A stretch of DNA of 64,000 nucleotides from UBA2357 sp002344625. Its GTDB lineage: Bacteria > Pseudomonadota > Gammaproteobacteria > Burkholderiales > Rhodocyclaceae. The position numbers and the translations under genes were made by a program. Under the pieces are notes generated by a model, which was not told where the DNA came from, did not search any database, and saw only the letters and a list, made by a program, of their open reading frames with translations. This document shows, piece by piece, positions 7,201 through 16,643 of this stretch (position 1 is the stretch's first letter; every line of letters starts with the position of its first letter). The stretch covers positions 1-64,000 of the forward strand of contig CALKIH010000051.1 in the NCBI GenBank assembly GCA_937995335.1. The letters are read 5' to 3'.

Positions 7201-10200
7201 TCAGGCAGCGGGGGGTTTGAAACGTGGCGCCGGGTCGAACGCTTCGGCTGGGGCCGGGCGGGCGAACAGGTAGCCCTGAAATGCGTTGCATCCTTGTCGG
7301 GCCAGCATGGCATGCTGTTCGGCGGTCTCGACCCCTTCGGCGATGACAGTGAGACCAAGGCTGTGGCCGAGTGCGACGATCGTGCGTGCGATAATCTCGT
7401 CGTTGGGGTCGGCGAGGATGTCGCGGACGAAGGATTTGTCGATCTTGAGCTGCTCGAGCGGGAGGCGCTTGAGGTAGGCGAGCGATGAGTAGCCGGTGCC
7501 GAAGTCGTCGAGCGAGAACGCCACACCGTGAGAGCGCAGCGCGGTCATCGTGGCCACGGCCGACTCGAGGTCGTCGAGGAGCAGGCTTTCGGTGAGTTCG
7601 AGCTTGAGCCGGTCGGCGGGGATGTTTGCCTTGTTGATGGCGCCGATCACCTGATCGACGAATTGTGCATGCCTGAACTGGCGCACGCTGACATTCACCG
7701 ACAAGGTCAGGTGGCGCATTTCGGGTTGGCTGTGCCACGCCGCGAGTTGGGCGCAGGCGGTGTCGAGCACCCACTGGCCGAGCGCAATGATGATTCCGGT
7801 GTCTTCGGCGAGCGGGATGAACTTGTCCGGCGAGATCGGACCGCGTATCGGGTGCACCCAGCGCAACAGCGCTTCGGCGCCGGTGACGGTGCCGTCGAGA
7901 TCGATCTGGGCCTGGTAGTGGAGCGAGAACTCGTTTGCCGCGAGGGCGTGGCGCAGATCGGTTTCGAGCAGCGAGCGCGCCTCTATGTTCGCCTGCATCT
8001 GCGGATTGAAGAAGCGGATGGTGTTGCGCCCCGCGGCCTTGGCCTGGTACATCGCGAGGTCGGCGCGTTTGAGCAACTCGTCTACGGTATCCGCGAGGTC
8101 CGAGAACATCGTGACCCCGATCGACGAGGTGATGTGGTACTCGTGGTGCATCAACGCATAGGGTTGGTTCAGCGCCACCAGGATCTTCTGTGCGATCGCT
8201 TCGGCCCGATTCGCCGCTTCGTCCGGGTGGGTGCTGAGCCCTTCCAGCATGACCACGAACTCGTCGCCGCCGAGGCGCGCGACGGTGTCGGATTCGCGTA
8301 CGCAGGTCAGGATGCGCGCGGCGACGTCCTTGAGCAACATGTCTCCGGTGTCATGGCCGAGGGTGTCGTTGAGGTTCTTGAAATGATCCAGGTCGATGAA
8401 GAAGAGGGCGCCTTCGCGGCCGTTGTGGCGGCGCGCGAGCAAGGCCTGCTTCAACCGGTCGATGAGCAGCCGGCGGTTGGGCAGGTGGGTGAGCATGTCG
8501 TAGTAGGCCAGATAGCGAATGCGCTCCTCGGCAAGCTTGCGGTCGGTAATGTCGGCCAGCGCGCAGACATAGTCGGTGATCGTGCCGTGGCGGTTGTGGA
8601 CCGCGGTGATCGAGAGCCAGGCGGAGAAGGTCTCGCCACTCTTGCGTCGCGCATGCACTTCACCTTGCCACGATCCGAACGAGGCCGCGCAATCCCACAT
8701 CGCTTCGAGAAACTCGCCGTCGTGCTGCCTGGGATCGAGAATACCGGGGGTCAGACCCACGACTTCGCTCGAATCGTAGCCGGTGGTGCGGGTGAAGGAA
8801 GGGTTCACGCTGCGGATGCTGTGCTTCGCGTCGGTGATCATCATGCATTCCTGCGACTCGAACGCGGTGGCGGCGATGCGCAGGCTGGATTCCGAACGGA
8901 CACGCTGGGTGATGTCGTGGATGATCACCACGAAGCCTTCGGGCGTCGAGCCGGAGTCGAGCAGTTTGTTGACGGTTGCGTGGAAGTGATGCTCGCCCGA
9001 CGAGAGGTACAACACATACTCGAACTCACGCACCTCGCCATTGTGTTCGATGCCGGCGAGTGCGTCGTCGAGCAGCTTCGAGACGTTGCCCGGGAGCATG
9101 TCGCGATAGTGCTGCCCCGGACGCGGTGACTGGTCGGCGCCCAGCGTCGTCGGGTCGGGTGTGTGGTGATCGAGCACCAGGCCGTCCGAGCCGATGATCA
9201 GCACCATGTCCTGGATCGATGCGAGCAGCGTGGCCAGTCGTTGCTGATTGGCTCTCAGCAACTGCTTGGCCCGGTGGTCGGCGATCACGCTGCCGCACGC
9301 CGAAAGCAGCGGCGCGAGAAAGCCGGTGACGCTCTCATCGTAACCGCCTGGCCGGTTCGCGAGCCCGATCACGGCGACGAACTCGCCCGCACCGAATATC
9401 GGCATGCCGGCGAAGGCGTGCAGCGGCGGATGGCCTGGCGGCAGTCCGCCGCGGCGCGGGTCGGTGTCGGGCGAATTGGCGATCACGGTCGTGGCGCTGG
9501 TGAGCACCGTGCCAAAAAGGCTGTCGATGCGCGTGAGCTCGAGCCCGCCCTGGTCGAGCGTGCCGTAGAGACGGCGGGTCTCTTCGTTCCAGGCGATGTT
9601 GCTGATCGCATGGATCTTGAGGTAGGGCGTGTGGTCGTCGCGTCGCTGGACTTCGCCGATGAAGCCGAACGCCGAGTCGGTGAGCGAGAGGCACATCTCG
9701 AGCATCGTGCCGAAGCTCGCGCCGAGCTTCTCGCCGGCGATGAAACTCGCCTGCAGCGCATTGATCGCCTTGAACAAGGCTTCGGTGCGCTTGCGCTCGG
9801 TGATGTCCTGGCAGACGGCGACATGGTGCAGGATATGGCCGTGGCGGTCGCGTACGGGCGTGACCCTGCGCTCTTCGTCATAGCGGCTGCCGTCCTTGCG
9901 CTTTTGAACGAACTCGCCGGAGGTGCTGTCGCCGGGCATGGACCCGGGTTCGTACCCCGGCCCGGGCAATGCGGGCGCAGCAGCCGGAGGGTCGGCGGCG
10001 GCGGGGCTGGCGGCAAGCTCGTCGCGCGTGCGACCCACGGCGTCGGCCAGGGTGAAGCCGGTCAACGCGGTAAAGGCCGGGTTGATCCACTGTATGCGAT
10101 CGTGGGGATCGGTGATCACGATCGCGTTGGGCGCGGCACTGAGGGCAATCTCCTGCAGGCGCACGCGCTCTTCGAGTTGCGACCGGGCAAGCGCATGGCG

Positions 10201-10578
10201 CAGAGTGCGGGCAAGGTCCTTGGGGTCGAAATCGCCCTTGATCAGATAGTCCTGCGCACCGGCCTCCAGCGCCTTGATCGAAAGGCCCACGTCTTCGTCG
10301 GCGGTCAGGACGACGATCGGGGTGTCGGGAAACCATCGATGCACGGCTTCGATGGTGGCAATGCCGTGGGAATCGGGCAGATTGAGGTCGAGCAGGATGA
10401 CGTCGGGCGTGTCGCGCTCGGTTTCGGCCTTCGCCTCGGCGAGCGTCTTGGCCCAGACCACGGTTGGCGGCGCGGTGTCGGTCACGCTCTTGCCGACGCG
10501 CAGCAGCACCGTGATCAACCCCGCGTCGGTGGGTTGATCCTCGATGAGCAGGATCCGCCGCGAGCGCGACATCTTCAT
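7201..10578 (-). CDS. Response regulator with PAS/GAF sensors and GGDEF-EAL output (c-di-GMP metabolism)
   Basis: A 1125-residue soluble multidomain protein; the start at 10578 (MKMSRSRRILLIED) puts the receiver domain at the N-terminus. Domains in order: REC about 7-126 (phospho-acceptor Asp64, Lys114), PAS 140-265, GAF 275-440, PAS 446-560, PAS 565-680, GGDEF 683-855, EAL 870-1112. The GGDEF motif is intact at 770-774, with an RxxD inhibitory site (RESD, 761-764) five residues before it. The EAL motif (EALLRW) at 902 and DDFGTGYS near 1024 are also intact. The protein may therefore both make and degrade c-di-GMP, switched by a partner kinase and small ligands. No histidine kinase is adjacent. 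Confidence 0.93.
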   Translation of the reverse strand: MKMSRSRRILLIEDQPTDAGLITVLLRVGKSVTDTAPPTVVWAKTLAEAKAETERDTPDVILLDLNLPDSHGIATIEAVHRWFPDTPIVVLTADEDVGLSIKALEAGAQDYLIKGDFDPKDLARTLRHALARSQLEERVRLQEIALSAAPNAIVITDPHDRIQWINPAFTALTGFTLADAVGRTRDELAASPAAADPPAAAPALPGPGYEPGSMPGDSTSGEFVQKRKDGSRYDEERRVTPVRDRHGHILHHVAVCQDITERKRTEALFKAINALQASFIAGEKLGASFGTMLEMCLSLTDSAFGFIGEVQRRDDHTPYLKIHAISNIAWNEETRRLYGTLDQGGLELTRIDSLFGTVLTSATTVIANSPDTDPRRGGLPPGHPPLHAFAGMPIFGAGEFVAVIGLANRPGGYDESVTGFLAPLLSACGSVIADHRAKQLLRANQQRLATLLASIQDMVLIIGSDGLVLDHHTPDPTTLGADQSPRPGQHYRDMLPGNVSKLLDDALAGIEHNGEVREFEYVLYLSSGEHHFHATVNKLLDSGSTPEGFVVIIHDITQRVRSESSLRIAATAFESQECMMITDAKHSIRSVNPSFTRTTGYDSSEVVGLTPGILDPRQHDGEFLEAMWDCAASFGSWQGEVHARRKSGETFSAWLSITAVHNRHGTITDYVCALADITDRKLAEERIRYLAYYDMLTHLPNRRLLIDRLKQALLARRHNGREGALFFIDLDHFKNLNDTLGHDTGDMLLKDVAARILTCVRESDTVARLGGDEFVVMLEGLSTHPDEAANRAEAIAQKILVALNQPYALMHHEYHITSSIGVTMFSDLADTVDELLKRADLAMYQAKAAGRNTIRFFNPQMQANIEARSLLETDLRHALAANEFSLHYQAQIDLDGTVTGAEALLRWVHPIRGPISPDKFIPLAEDTGIIIALGQWVLDTACAQLAAWHSQPEMRHLTLSVNVSVRQFRHAQFVDQVIGAINKANIPADRLKLELTESLLLDDLESAVATMTALRSHGVAFSLDDFGTGYSSLAYLKRLPLEQLKIDKSFVRDILADPNDEIIARTIVALGHSLGLTVIAEGVETAEQHAMLARQGCNAFQGYLFARPAPAEAFDPAPRFKPPAA

Positions 10579-10705
10579 GCAGCGCCCGTATCGAATGTTG
10601 CCATCGGCAGTGTCGTCGTCATGGTGCGTTCCCTCATCGCGAATCGTGCGGCGCCGGGCTGGCGTGTGCGCGCACCGGCCCCGGCGCGGTCTCAGTGATC
10701 CGGCT

Positions 10706-12370
10706 TCAGCGGCTGATCGGCTTGTAACGGATGCGCTTGGGTTTCGCCCCCTCTTCACCCAGACGTTTCTTCTTGTCGTCCTCGTATTCCTGGTAGTTGC
10801 CCGCGTAGAAGGTCCATTGTGATTCGCCCTCGGCGGCCAGGATGTGGGTGCAGATACGGTCCAGAAACCAGCGGTCGTGCGAGATGATCATCGCGCAACC
10901 GGCAAACTCGAGCAATGCGTCCTCGAGTGCACGCAGGGTTTCAACGTCGAGATCGTTCGACGGTTCATCGAGCAGCAGCACGTTGCCGCCCGCGATCAGG
11001 GTCTTGGCCAGATGCAGCCGCCCGCGTTCGCCCCCCGAAAGGTTGCCGACGATCTTCTGTTGGTCGCCGCCCTTGAAGTTGAAGCGGCCGATGTAGGCGC
11101 GGCTGGGCATTTCGAAGCGTCCGACGGTCAGGACATCCGCGCCGTCGGAGATCGCGTCGAACACGGTCTTGTCGTTGGCCAGCCCCTCGCGGCTCTGGTC
11201 TACCGCGGCGATCTTGACCGTCGGGCCGATCACCACGGCGCCGCTATCGGGCTTGTCGCGTCCTTCGATCATCTTGAACAGGGTCGATTTGCCGGCGCCG
11301 TTGGGCCCGATCACGCCGACGATCGCGCCGGGGGGGATGCTGAAGCTCACCTTGTCCATCAGCAGCTTGTCGCCGAAGGCTTTCGAGACGCCGTCGAACT
11401 CGATGACCTTGTCGCCGAGGCGCTCGCCCGGCGGAATGAATATCTCCTGGGTTTCGTTGCGCTTCTGGTACTCGACGGTGGTCATTTCCTCGTAGCGCGC
11501 GAGGCGTGCCTTGGATTTCGCCTGGCGCGCCTTGGGGTTAGAGCGCGCCCATTCGAGCTCGGTCTTCATCGCCCGCTGGTGCGCCGCCTCCTGCTTGGCC
11601 TCCTGGGCCAGGCGTTCGCCCTTTTGCTCCAGCCAGGACGAGTAGTTGCCCTTCCACGGGATGCCATGGCCGCGATCGAGTTCGAGAATCCATTCGGCGG
11701 CGTTGTCGAGGAAGTAGCGGTCGTGGGTCACCGCCACCACGGTGCCGGGGAAGCGCGTCAGGAACTGTTCGAGCCACTCGACCGATTCGGCGTCGAGGTG
11801 GTTGGTGGGTTCGTCCAGCAGCAGCATGTCGGGCTTCGACAGCAGCAGCTTGCACAGCGCGACCCGGCGTTTTTCACCGCCGGAAAGGCTGCCGATCACC
11901 GCGTCCCAGGGCGGCAGGCGCAGCGCATCGGCGGCGATTTCCATCTGGGTCTCGATGTCGGCGCCGGCGGATGCCAGGATGTTCTCGTAACGGGCCTGGT
12001 CTTCGGCAAGCTTGTCGAAGTCTGCGTCCGGTTCGGCATAGGCTGCGTAGACTTCCTCGAGCTTCTGGCGCGCCTCGACGATCTCGCCCAGACCCGATTC
12101 GACTTCTTCCTTGACGGTGCGGGCCGGGTCGAGCTCGGGCTCCTGAGCGAGGTAACCGATGCGCTGGCCGGCGAGGTGTTGCACCTCGCCGTCATACTCC
12201 TTGTCGACGCCGGCCATGATGCGCAGGACGGTCGACTTTCCGGAGCCATTGAGGCCGAGCAGGCCGATCTTCGCTCCGGGAAAGAAGGACAGCGAGATGT
12301 CCTTGATGATCTGGCGCCGGGGCGGAACGGTCTTGCTCACCCGCAGCATCGACATTACATACTGAGCCAT
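10706..12370 (-). CDS. ettA: Energy-dependent translational throttle protein EttA (ABC-F)
   Basis: A 554-residue ABC-F ATPase that binds the ribosomal E site and gates elongation according to energy level. The start at 12370 (MAQYVMSML) matches the family N-terminus. The first ABC domain has Walker A GLNGSGKST and signature LSGGEKRRVALCK with DEPTNHLD. A charged linker (about 250-330) follows, then the second ABC domain with GPNGAGKST, LSGGERGRLHLAK and DEPSNDLD. There are no membrane segments, as expected for ABC-F. It is a single gene between the EAL protein and the ABC exporter. Confidence 0.95.
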   Translation of the reverse strand: MAQYVMSMLRVSKTVPPRRQIIKDISLSFFPGAKIGLLGLNGSGKSTVLRIMAGVDKEYDGEVQHLAGQRIGYLAQEPELDPARTVKEEVESGLGEIVEARQKLEEVYAAYAEPDADFDKLAEDQARYENILASAGADIETQMEIAADALRLPPWDAVIGSLSGGEKRRVALCKLLLSKPDMLLLDEPTNHLDAESVEWLEQFLTRFPGTVVAVTHDRYFLDNAAEWILELDRGHGIPWKGNYSSWLEQKGERLAQEAKQEAAHQRAMKTELEWARSNPKARQAKSKARLARYEEMTTVEYQKRNETQEIFIPPGERLGDKVIEFDGVSKAFGDKLLMDKVSFSIPPGAIVGVIGPNGAGKSTLFKMIEGRDKPDSGAVVIGPTVKIAAVDQSREGLANDKTVFDAISDGADVLTVGRFEMPSRAYIGRFNFKGGDQQKIVGNLSGGERGRLHLAKTLIAGGNVLLLDEPSNDLDVETLRALEDALLEFAGCAMIISHDRWFLDRICTHILAAEGESQWTFYAGNYQEYEDDKKKRLGEEGAKPKRIRYKPISR

Positions 12371-12502
12371 GGAAACCTGTTTTGGTGGTTGGATGGGATG
12401 GGGCAAGGATACCACCGGAAGCGCGACATTCCGCCCGTCGATGCGTCGGCGAAACCGGCCATCGGGCGCTGGCGCCGCTGCCGCCGGGCCTGTTCCGCCG
12501 GC

Positions 12503-14245
12503 CTAGGTGACGAACTGCAGCTTGGCCAGATGGGCGTACAGCCCACCGGCTGCGACGAGTGTGGCGTGGGTGCCGACTTCCACGACCCGGCCTTGATCCA
12601 TGACCACGATCCGGTCGGCTTTCTGCACCGTCGCGAGGCGATGGGCGATCACCAGCGTGCTGCGCCGGGCCATCAGTTCGTCCAGTGCCGCCTGCACCAC
12701 GCGCTCACTTTCGGCGTCGAGCGCGGACGTGGCTTCATCGAGCAGCAATATCGGCCGATCGGCGAGTATCGCCCGCGCGATCGCGATCCGCTGGCGCTGC
12801 CCGCCACTGAGCTTGACGCCGCGCTCGCCCAGATCGGTGTCGTAGCCGGCGGGCAGCTTGCGCACGAATTCGTCGGCCCAGGCCGCGGCGCAGGCCTGCC
12901 GGACCTGGTCTAGCGTCGCCTCGGGGCGGGCATAGCGCACGTTCTCGAGCACGCTGGTCGCGAAAATGACGGGCTCTTGCGGAACGAGCGCGATCAGCCT
13001 GCGCACCGCCTGGGGGTCGGCGGCGGCGATCGGCACGCCGTCGATGCTGATCGTGCCGCTCGCCGGATCGTAGAAGCGCAGCAGGAGCTGGAAGACCGTC
13101 GTCTTGCCGGCGCCCGAGGGACCTACCAGCGCAACCGTTTCGCCGCGCCCGAGGCTGAGGCTGAAGTCATCTAGTGCGGCCTGGTCGCGACGTCCGGGAT
13201 AGCTGAAGCCGACCCGGTCGAACACGATCTCACCCCGGTGCGGTTCGGGCAGCGCGAGCGGCATCGGGGGCGTGGCGATCTCGGGTCGGGTGGCGAGAAT
13301 CTCCATCAGGCGCTCGCTGGCGCCGGCAGCGCGCTGCAGATCGCCCCACACCTCGGAAAGCGCGCCGACGCTGCCGGCAACCAGGGCGGCGTAGAACACG
13401 AAGGCTGAAAGCTGGCCGGCGGTGATTTCACCCGCCAGCACATCGTGACCCCCGATCCACAGGATGAACGAGATTGCGCCGAAAACCAGCAGCAGCACCA
13501 CGGCGACCAGCGTGGCGCGGTTGCGGATGCGCTGCCGCGAGGTGGCGAAGCTCTGCGCGACGAGCCCGGCGAAGTCGTTGCGGTCGGCCTGTTCATGGCC
13601 GTAGGCCTGCACGATGCGGATTTCGTGGATGGTTTCGTCGATGCGGTTGCCCAGGCGGGCGATGCGGTCCTGACTTTCGCGCGCGAGGCGCCGCACCTTG
13701 CGTCCGTAAAACACGATGGGCGCGATGACCAGCGGCACGCCGACCAGCGTCAGGCCGGTGAGCTTGAGGCTGGTGGTGAACATCATCGCGAGGCCGCCGA
13801 TCAGTAGCAACGCGTTGCGCAGCGCGATCGACAGGCTCGACCCGATCACGCTCTCGATCTGGGCCGTGTCCGAAGTCAGGCGTGAAATCACGTCGCCGGT
13901 ACGCCCGGCTTCGAACCATGACGGCGGCAGCGACAGGAGGTGGTCGAACACCCGTTGGCGCAAATCGGCGGTGACCCGCTCGCCCAGCCACGATACGTTG
14001 TAGAAGCGGACGAAAGTGGCGGCGGCGAGCACCGCGATCACGCCGAACATCGCAGCCAGGGCCCGGTCCAGCCAGGCCGGGTCGCCGGCCGAGAAACCCC
14101 GGTCGATCACCGCGCGCAGCCCCTGGCCGACGGCCAGCATGGCGATCGCCGCGATCACTAGCGCCGCCGCAGCGAGCGCCACCCGGCGGCGATAGGGGGA
14201 GAGCATCGCGAAAAGCGTCGTCAGCGGGTGTTGCGTGCGGGTCAT
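12503..14245 (-). CDS. ABC exporter, fused permease-ATPase (MsbA-like half transporter)
   Basis: A 580-residue inner-membrane half transporter expected to work as a homodimer. The N-terminal part (about 20-300) is a six-helix type I exporter domain, with family segments such as RLTSDTAQIESVIGSSL and RIDETIHEIRIVQAYG. The C-terminal nucleotide-binding domain has Walker A GPSGAGKTT, signature LSGGQRQRIAIARA and Walker B ILLLDEATSALD. The ATG at 14245 is preferred over an in-frame TTG at 14260 because AGG precedes it. The substrate cannot be told from sequence; lipid or drug export is typical for the group. Confidence 0.88.
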   Translation of the reverse strand: MTRTQHPLTTLFAMLSPYRRRVALAAAALVIAAIAMLAVGQGLRAVIDRGFSAGDPAWLDRALAAMFGVIAVLAAATFVRFYNVSWLGERVTADLRQRVFDHLLSLPPSWFEAGRTGDVISRLTSDTAQIESVIGSSLSIALRNALLLIGGLAMMFTTSLKLTGLTLVGVPLVIAPIVFYGRKVRRLARESQDRIARLGNRIDETIHEIRIVQAYGHEQADRNDFAGLVAQSFATSRQRIRNRATLVAVVLLLVFGAISFILWIGGHDVLAGEITAGQLSAFVFYAALVAGSVGALSEVWGDLQRAAGASERLMEILATRPEIATPPMPLALPEPHRGEIVFDRVGFSYPGRRDQAALDDFSLSLGRGETVALVGPSGAGKTTVFQLLLRFYDPASGTISIDGVPIAAADPQAVRRLIALVPQEPVIFATSVLENVRYARPEATLDQVRQACAAAWADEFVRKLPAGYDTDLGERGVKLSGGQRQRIAIARAILADRPILLLDEATSALDAESERVVQAALDELMARRSTLVIAHRLATVQKADRIVVMDQGRVVEVGTHATLVAAGGLYAHLAKLQFVT

Positions 14246-14361
14246 GCGTTCGCCTGGCAATGGTCATGGAGAAGACGCCGCATTCTAGTGCGCTCATCGC
14301 CGGCCGGGGGGCCATTGGCGCTATATTGCGCACCATGACGCTTACGAAGGACGAATCGCCG

Positions 14362-14760
14362 ATGGCCGATCTACCTTATTCCGCCGCGACGACGCTGCTG
14401 GTGGTGCTGCTCATGTTCGCGACTGCCGCGAACGTCGGCCTCGCGCGCAAACGCCACAATGTGATCGCACCGGCCACGTCGGGGCATCCGATGTTCGAGC
14501 GCGCCTACCGCATCCAGATGAACACCCTCGAATGGGCGGTGATGACGCTGCCGTGTCTGTGGATCTGTGCCGTGTTCGTCGGCGATGTCTGGGCCGCCGG
14601 ACTGGGCGGCGTGTGGCTGGTGGGCCGGTGCGGGTATGCGTTCGCCTACCAGCGTGATCCGGCCCGGCGTGGCCCCGGCTTCATGCTGGGGGCGCTCGCC
14701 TTCGGTGCGCTCGGCCTGGCGGCTGGCGGCGGTGTGCTGTTCAGGCTGTTCGGCGGCTGA
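14362..14760 (+). CDS. MAPEG-family membrane protein
   Basis: A 132-residue protein with about four hydrophobic segments. The start at 14362 (MADLPYSAATTLLV) has AAGGA upstream and gives the usual family length of about 130; an earlier ATG at 14335 lacks a binding site. Residues ATSGHPMFERAYRIQMNTLEW match the conserved loop of the MAPEG fold (eicosanoid and glutathione metabolism family), where bacterial members are mostly of unknown substrate. It is divergent from the ABC exporter, which starts 116 bases away, and convergent with fpr. Confidence 0.88.
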   Translation: MADLPYSAATTLLVVLLMFATAANVGLARKRHNVIAPATSGHPMFERAYRIQMNTLEWAVMTLPCLWICAVFVGDVWAAGLGGVWLVGRCGYAFAYQRDPARRGPGFMLGALAFGALGLAAGGGVLFRLFGG

Positions 14761-14769
14761 GCGACTGCT

Positions 14770-15546
14770 TCATTTTTCGACGAAGGCGCGCTCGATCACA
14801 TAGTCGCCGGGGTCGCCGATGCGCCGCGACGCCACGAAACCCAGAGCGTCCAGCATCCCACAGCAGTCCGTGAGCATGGCCGGGCTGCCGCACAGCATGG
14901 CACGATCATGTTCGGGGTCGAGCGGCGGCAGGCCGATGTCGGCGAACAGCTTGCCGCTGGCGACCAGTTGCGTGATCCGCCCCTGATTGCGAAACGGCTC
15001 GCGCGTGACGGTCGGATAGTAGATCAGCTTGGCGCGAACCTCGTCGCCGATGAAGGGGTTGGTGGGCAGGCGTTCGTTGATGAATTCGGTGTAGGCCAGC
15101 TCCGAAACGGTGCGCACGCCGTGAATGAGCACCACCTTGTCGAAGCGCGCATAGGTTTCAGGGTCCTGGATCACGCTCAGGAAAGGGGCGAGACCGGTGC
15201 CGGTCGCCAGCAGGTATAAATGCTTGCCGGGTTTGAGGTCGTGCAGCACCAGGGTTCCGGTGGGTTTCTTGCTGACCACGATAGGGTCGCCCTCGCGCAG
15301 GTGTTGCAGGCGCGAGGTCAGCGCGCCATGCGCAACCTTGATGCTGAAGAACTCGAGGTGCTCTTCGTAGTTGGGGCTGGCGATGCTGTAGGCGCGGGTG
15401 AGCGGACGACCATCCACTTCGAGGCCGATCATTACGAACTGGCCATTTTCGAAGCGCAGCCCGCGGTCGCGGGTGGTGCGAAAGCTGAACAGTGTGTCGT
15501 TCCAGTGATGAACGCTTATGACGCGTTCGGTTAGAAAGTTCGCCAT
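14770..15546 (-). CDS. fpr: Ferredoxin--NADP reductase
   Basis: A 258-residue flavoenzyme that exchanges electrons between NADPH and ferredoxin or flavodoxin, used in redox balance and oxidative stress. The start at 15546 has AGGG upstream and gives MANFLTERV. The FAD-binding motif is RAYSIASPNYEEHLEFF, the NADP domain shows LATGTGLAPFLSV and AMLCGSPAML, and the C-terminus ends in FVEK as in the proteobacterial subclass. It is divergently arranged with a LysR-type regulator gene 96 bases away, a pairing known for fpr and finR in Pseudomonas. Confidence 0.94.
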   Translation of the reverse strand: MANFLTERVISVHHWNDTLFSFRTTRDRGLRFENGQFVMIGLEVDGRPLTRAYSIASPNYEEHLEFFSIKVAHGALTSRLQHLREGDPIVVSKKPTGTLVLHDLKPGKHLYLLATGTGLAPFLSVIQDPETYARFDKVVLIHGVRTVSELAYTEFINERLPTNPFIGDEVRAKLIYYPTVTREPFRNQGRITQLVASGKLFADIGLPPLDPEHDRAMLCGSPAMLTDCCGMLDALGFVASRRIGDPGDYVIERAFVEK

Positions 15547-15612
15547 GATCTGCCCTGAAGTCATTGTTCTGGGCCAATGATAGTGCGCTGGCGTTTATTG
15601 ACTAAGCGCATT

Positions 15613-15629
15613 ATTGTGATATCGACAAT
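15613..15629. promoter_or_regulatory. Inverted repeat between fpr and the LysR gene (candidate operator)
   Basis: ATTGT and ACAAT separated by seven bases, in the only AT-rich patch of the 96-base divergent intergenic region. It lies 13 bases before the LysR start codon. LysR-type regulators bind such dyads and commonly autoregulate, so this is a plausible shared site. Confidence 0.45.
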
Positions 15630-15642
15630 CTAATATCTGTAT

Positions 15643-16569
15643 ATGCGATACACCTTGCGCCAACTCGCCGTGTTTGCCGAGATCGCCCGCAGCGAGAACG
15701 TCTCGCATGCGGCGCGCGCGTTGAACCTGTCGCAGTCGGCTGCCAGTACGGCGATGGCCGAGTTCGAGCGTCAGTTCGACGTGCAGTTGTTCGATCGGGT
15801 GGGCAAGCGTCTGCGCCTCAACGACCGGGGGCGCAAGCTGTTGCCACGGGCGCTGGAACTGCTCGATCGCGCGGCCGAGTTCGAAAGCATGCTGCGCGGC
15901 GATGCGTCGATGGGCGATCTGCGCATCGGCGCGACATTGACGATCGGCAACTACCTCGCCACCCTGATCGTGGCCGAGTTCCTGCAACGCTATCCCGAGA
16001 GCCGGGTGGAGCTGCATGTGCATAACACCGCGACGGTGGTCGAGCACATCGTCGCGCATCGTATCGATCTGGGCATGATCGAGGGTGAGTGCCATTCGCC
16101 GGATGTCGAGGTCGAGCCGTGGATCGAAGATGAACTGGTGGTCTTCTGCTCACCCGGGCATCGTTTCGCGTCGGCAGGCGCGCTGTCGCTCGGCGAACTG
16201 GCCGATGAACCATGGATTTTGCGCGAGCCGGGCTCGGGTACCCGCGAGACCCTGGACCACGCGTTGTGGCGCCTCGGTGCGCAGGTAAACGTGCGCTTCG
16301 AACTCGAACATACCGAGGCGGTCAAGCGTGCGGTGGAATTCGGGCTGGGTCTGGGCTGCATCTCGCGGGTCGCGTTGCGCGACGCGTTTCGTCGCGGCAG
16401 CCTGGTGCCGCTGGCCGTACCGGCGCTCGATCTGCGTCGGATGTTCCAGTTCGTCTGGCATCGCGGCAAGTACCGCAACGAGGCGATGCGGGTGTTTCTC
16501 GAGCGCTGCCGCATGCTGACCCGCGGACTTCGTCGCAGCGACGAGATTCAACTGCCGAATGTGCGCTGA
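15643..16569 (+). CDS. LysR-family transcriptional regulator (FinR-like position next to fpr)
   Basis: A 308-residue regulator. The N-terminal winged helix-turn-helix (RQLAVFAEIARSENVSHAA, then LNLSQSAASTAMAEFERQF) is followed by a substrate-binding domain from about residue 90 to 295. Divergence from fpr suggests that it controls fpr in response to redox stress, as FinR does in Pseudomonas putida; this is inference from position. The ligand is unknown. Two GC-rich stem-loops follow the gene before the convergent glycosyltransferase gene. Confidence 0.9.
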   Translation: MRYTLRQLAVFAEIARSENVSHAARALNLSQSAASTAMAEFERQFDVQLFDRVGKRLRLNDRGRKLLPRALELLDRAAEFESMLRGDASMGDLRIGATLTIGNYLATLIVAEFLQRYPESRVELHVHNTATVVEHIVAHRIDLGMIEGECHSPDVEVEPWIEDELVVFCSPGHRFASAGALSLGELADEPWILREPGSGTRETLDHALWRLGAQVNVRFELEHTEAVKRAVEFGLGLGCISRVALRDAFRRGSLVPLAVPALDLRRMFQFVWHRGKYRNEAMRVFLERCRMLTRGLRRSDEIQLPNVR

Positions 16570-16573
16570 GCAA

Positions 16574-16608
16574 GCGCCGCCGAGGGGCGGCGCGGGCCGT
16601 GCCGGCCC
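16574..16608. terminator. Pair of GC-rich stem-loops between convergent genes
   Basis: A perfect 8-bp stem (GCGCCGCC, loop GAGG) at 16574-16593 is followed at once by GGGCC/GGCCC with a 5-base loop. They lie between the LysR gene and the convergent glycosyltransferase gene. No U-run is present, so a bidirectional terminator role is only suggested. Confidence 0.35.
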
Positions 16609-16643
16609 GGGACAGGGGCCGGCCGGCAGAGCGCCCGCGGTGA

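Noticed and set aside
7528..9129. A 533-codon + strand frame inside the GGDEF-EAL gene
   Set aside because: Antisense shadow of a strongly supported gene; composition is unnatural and there are no domains.
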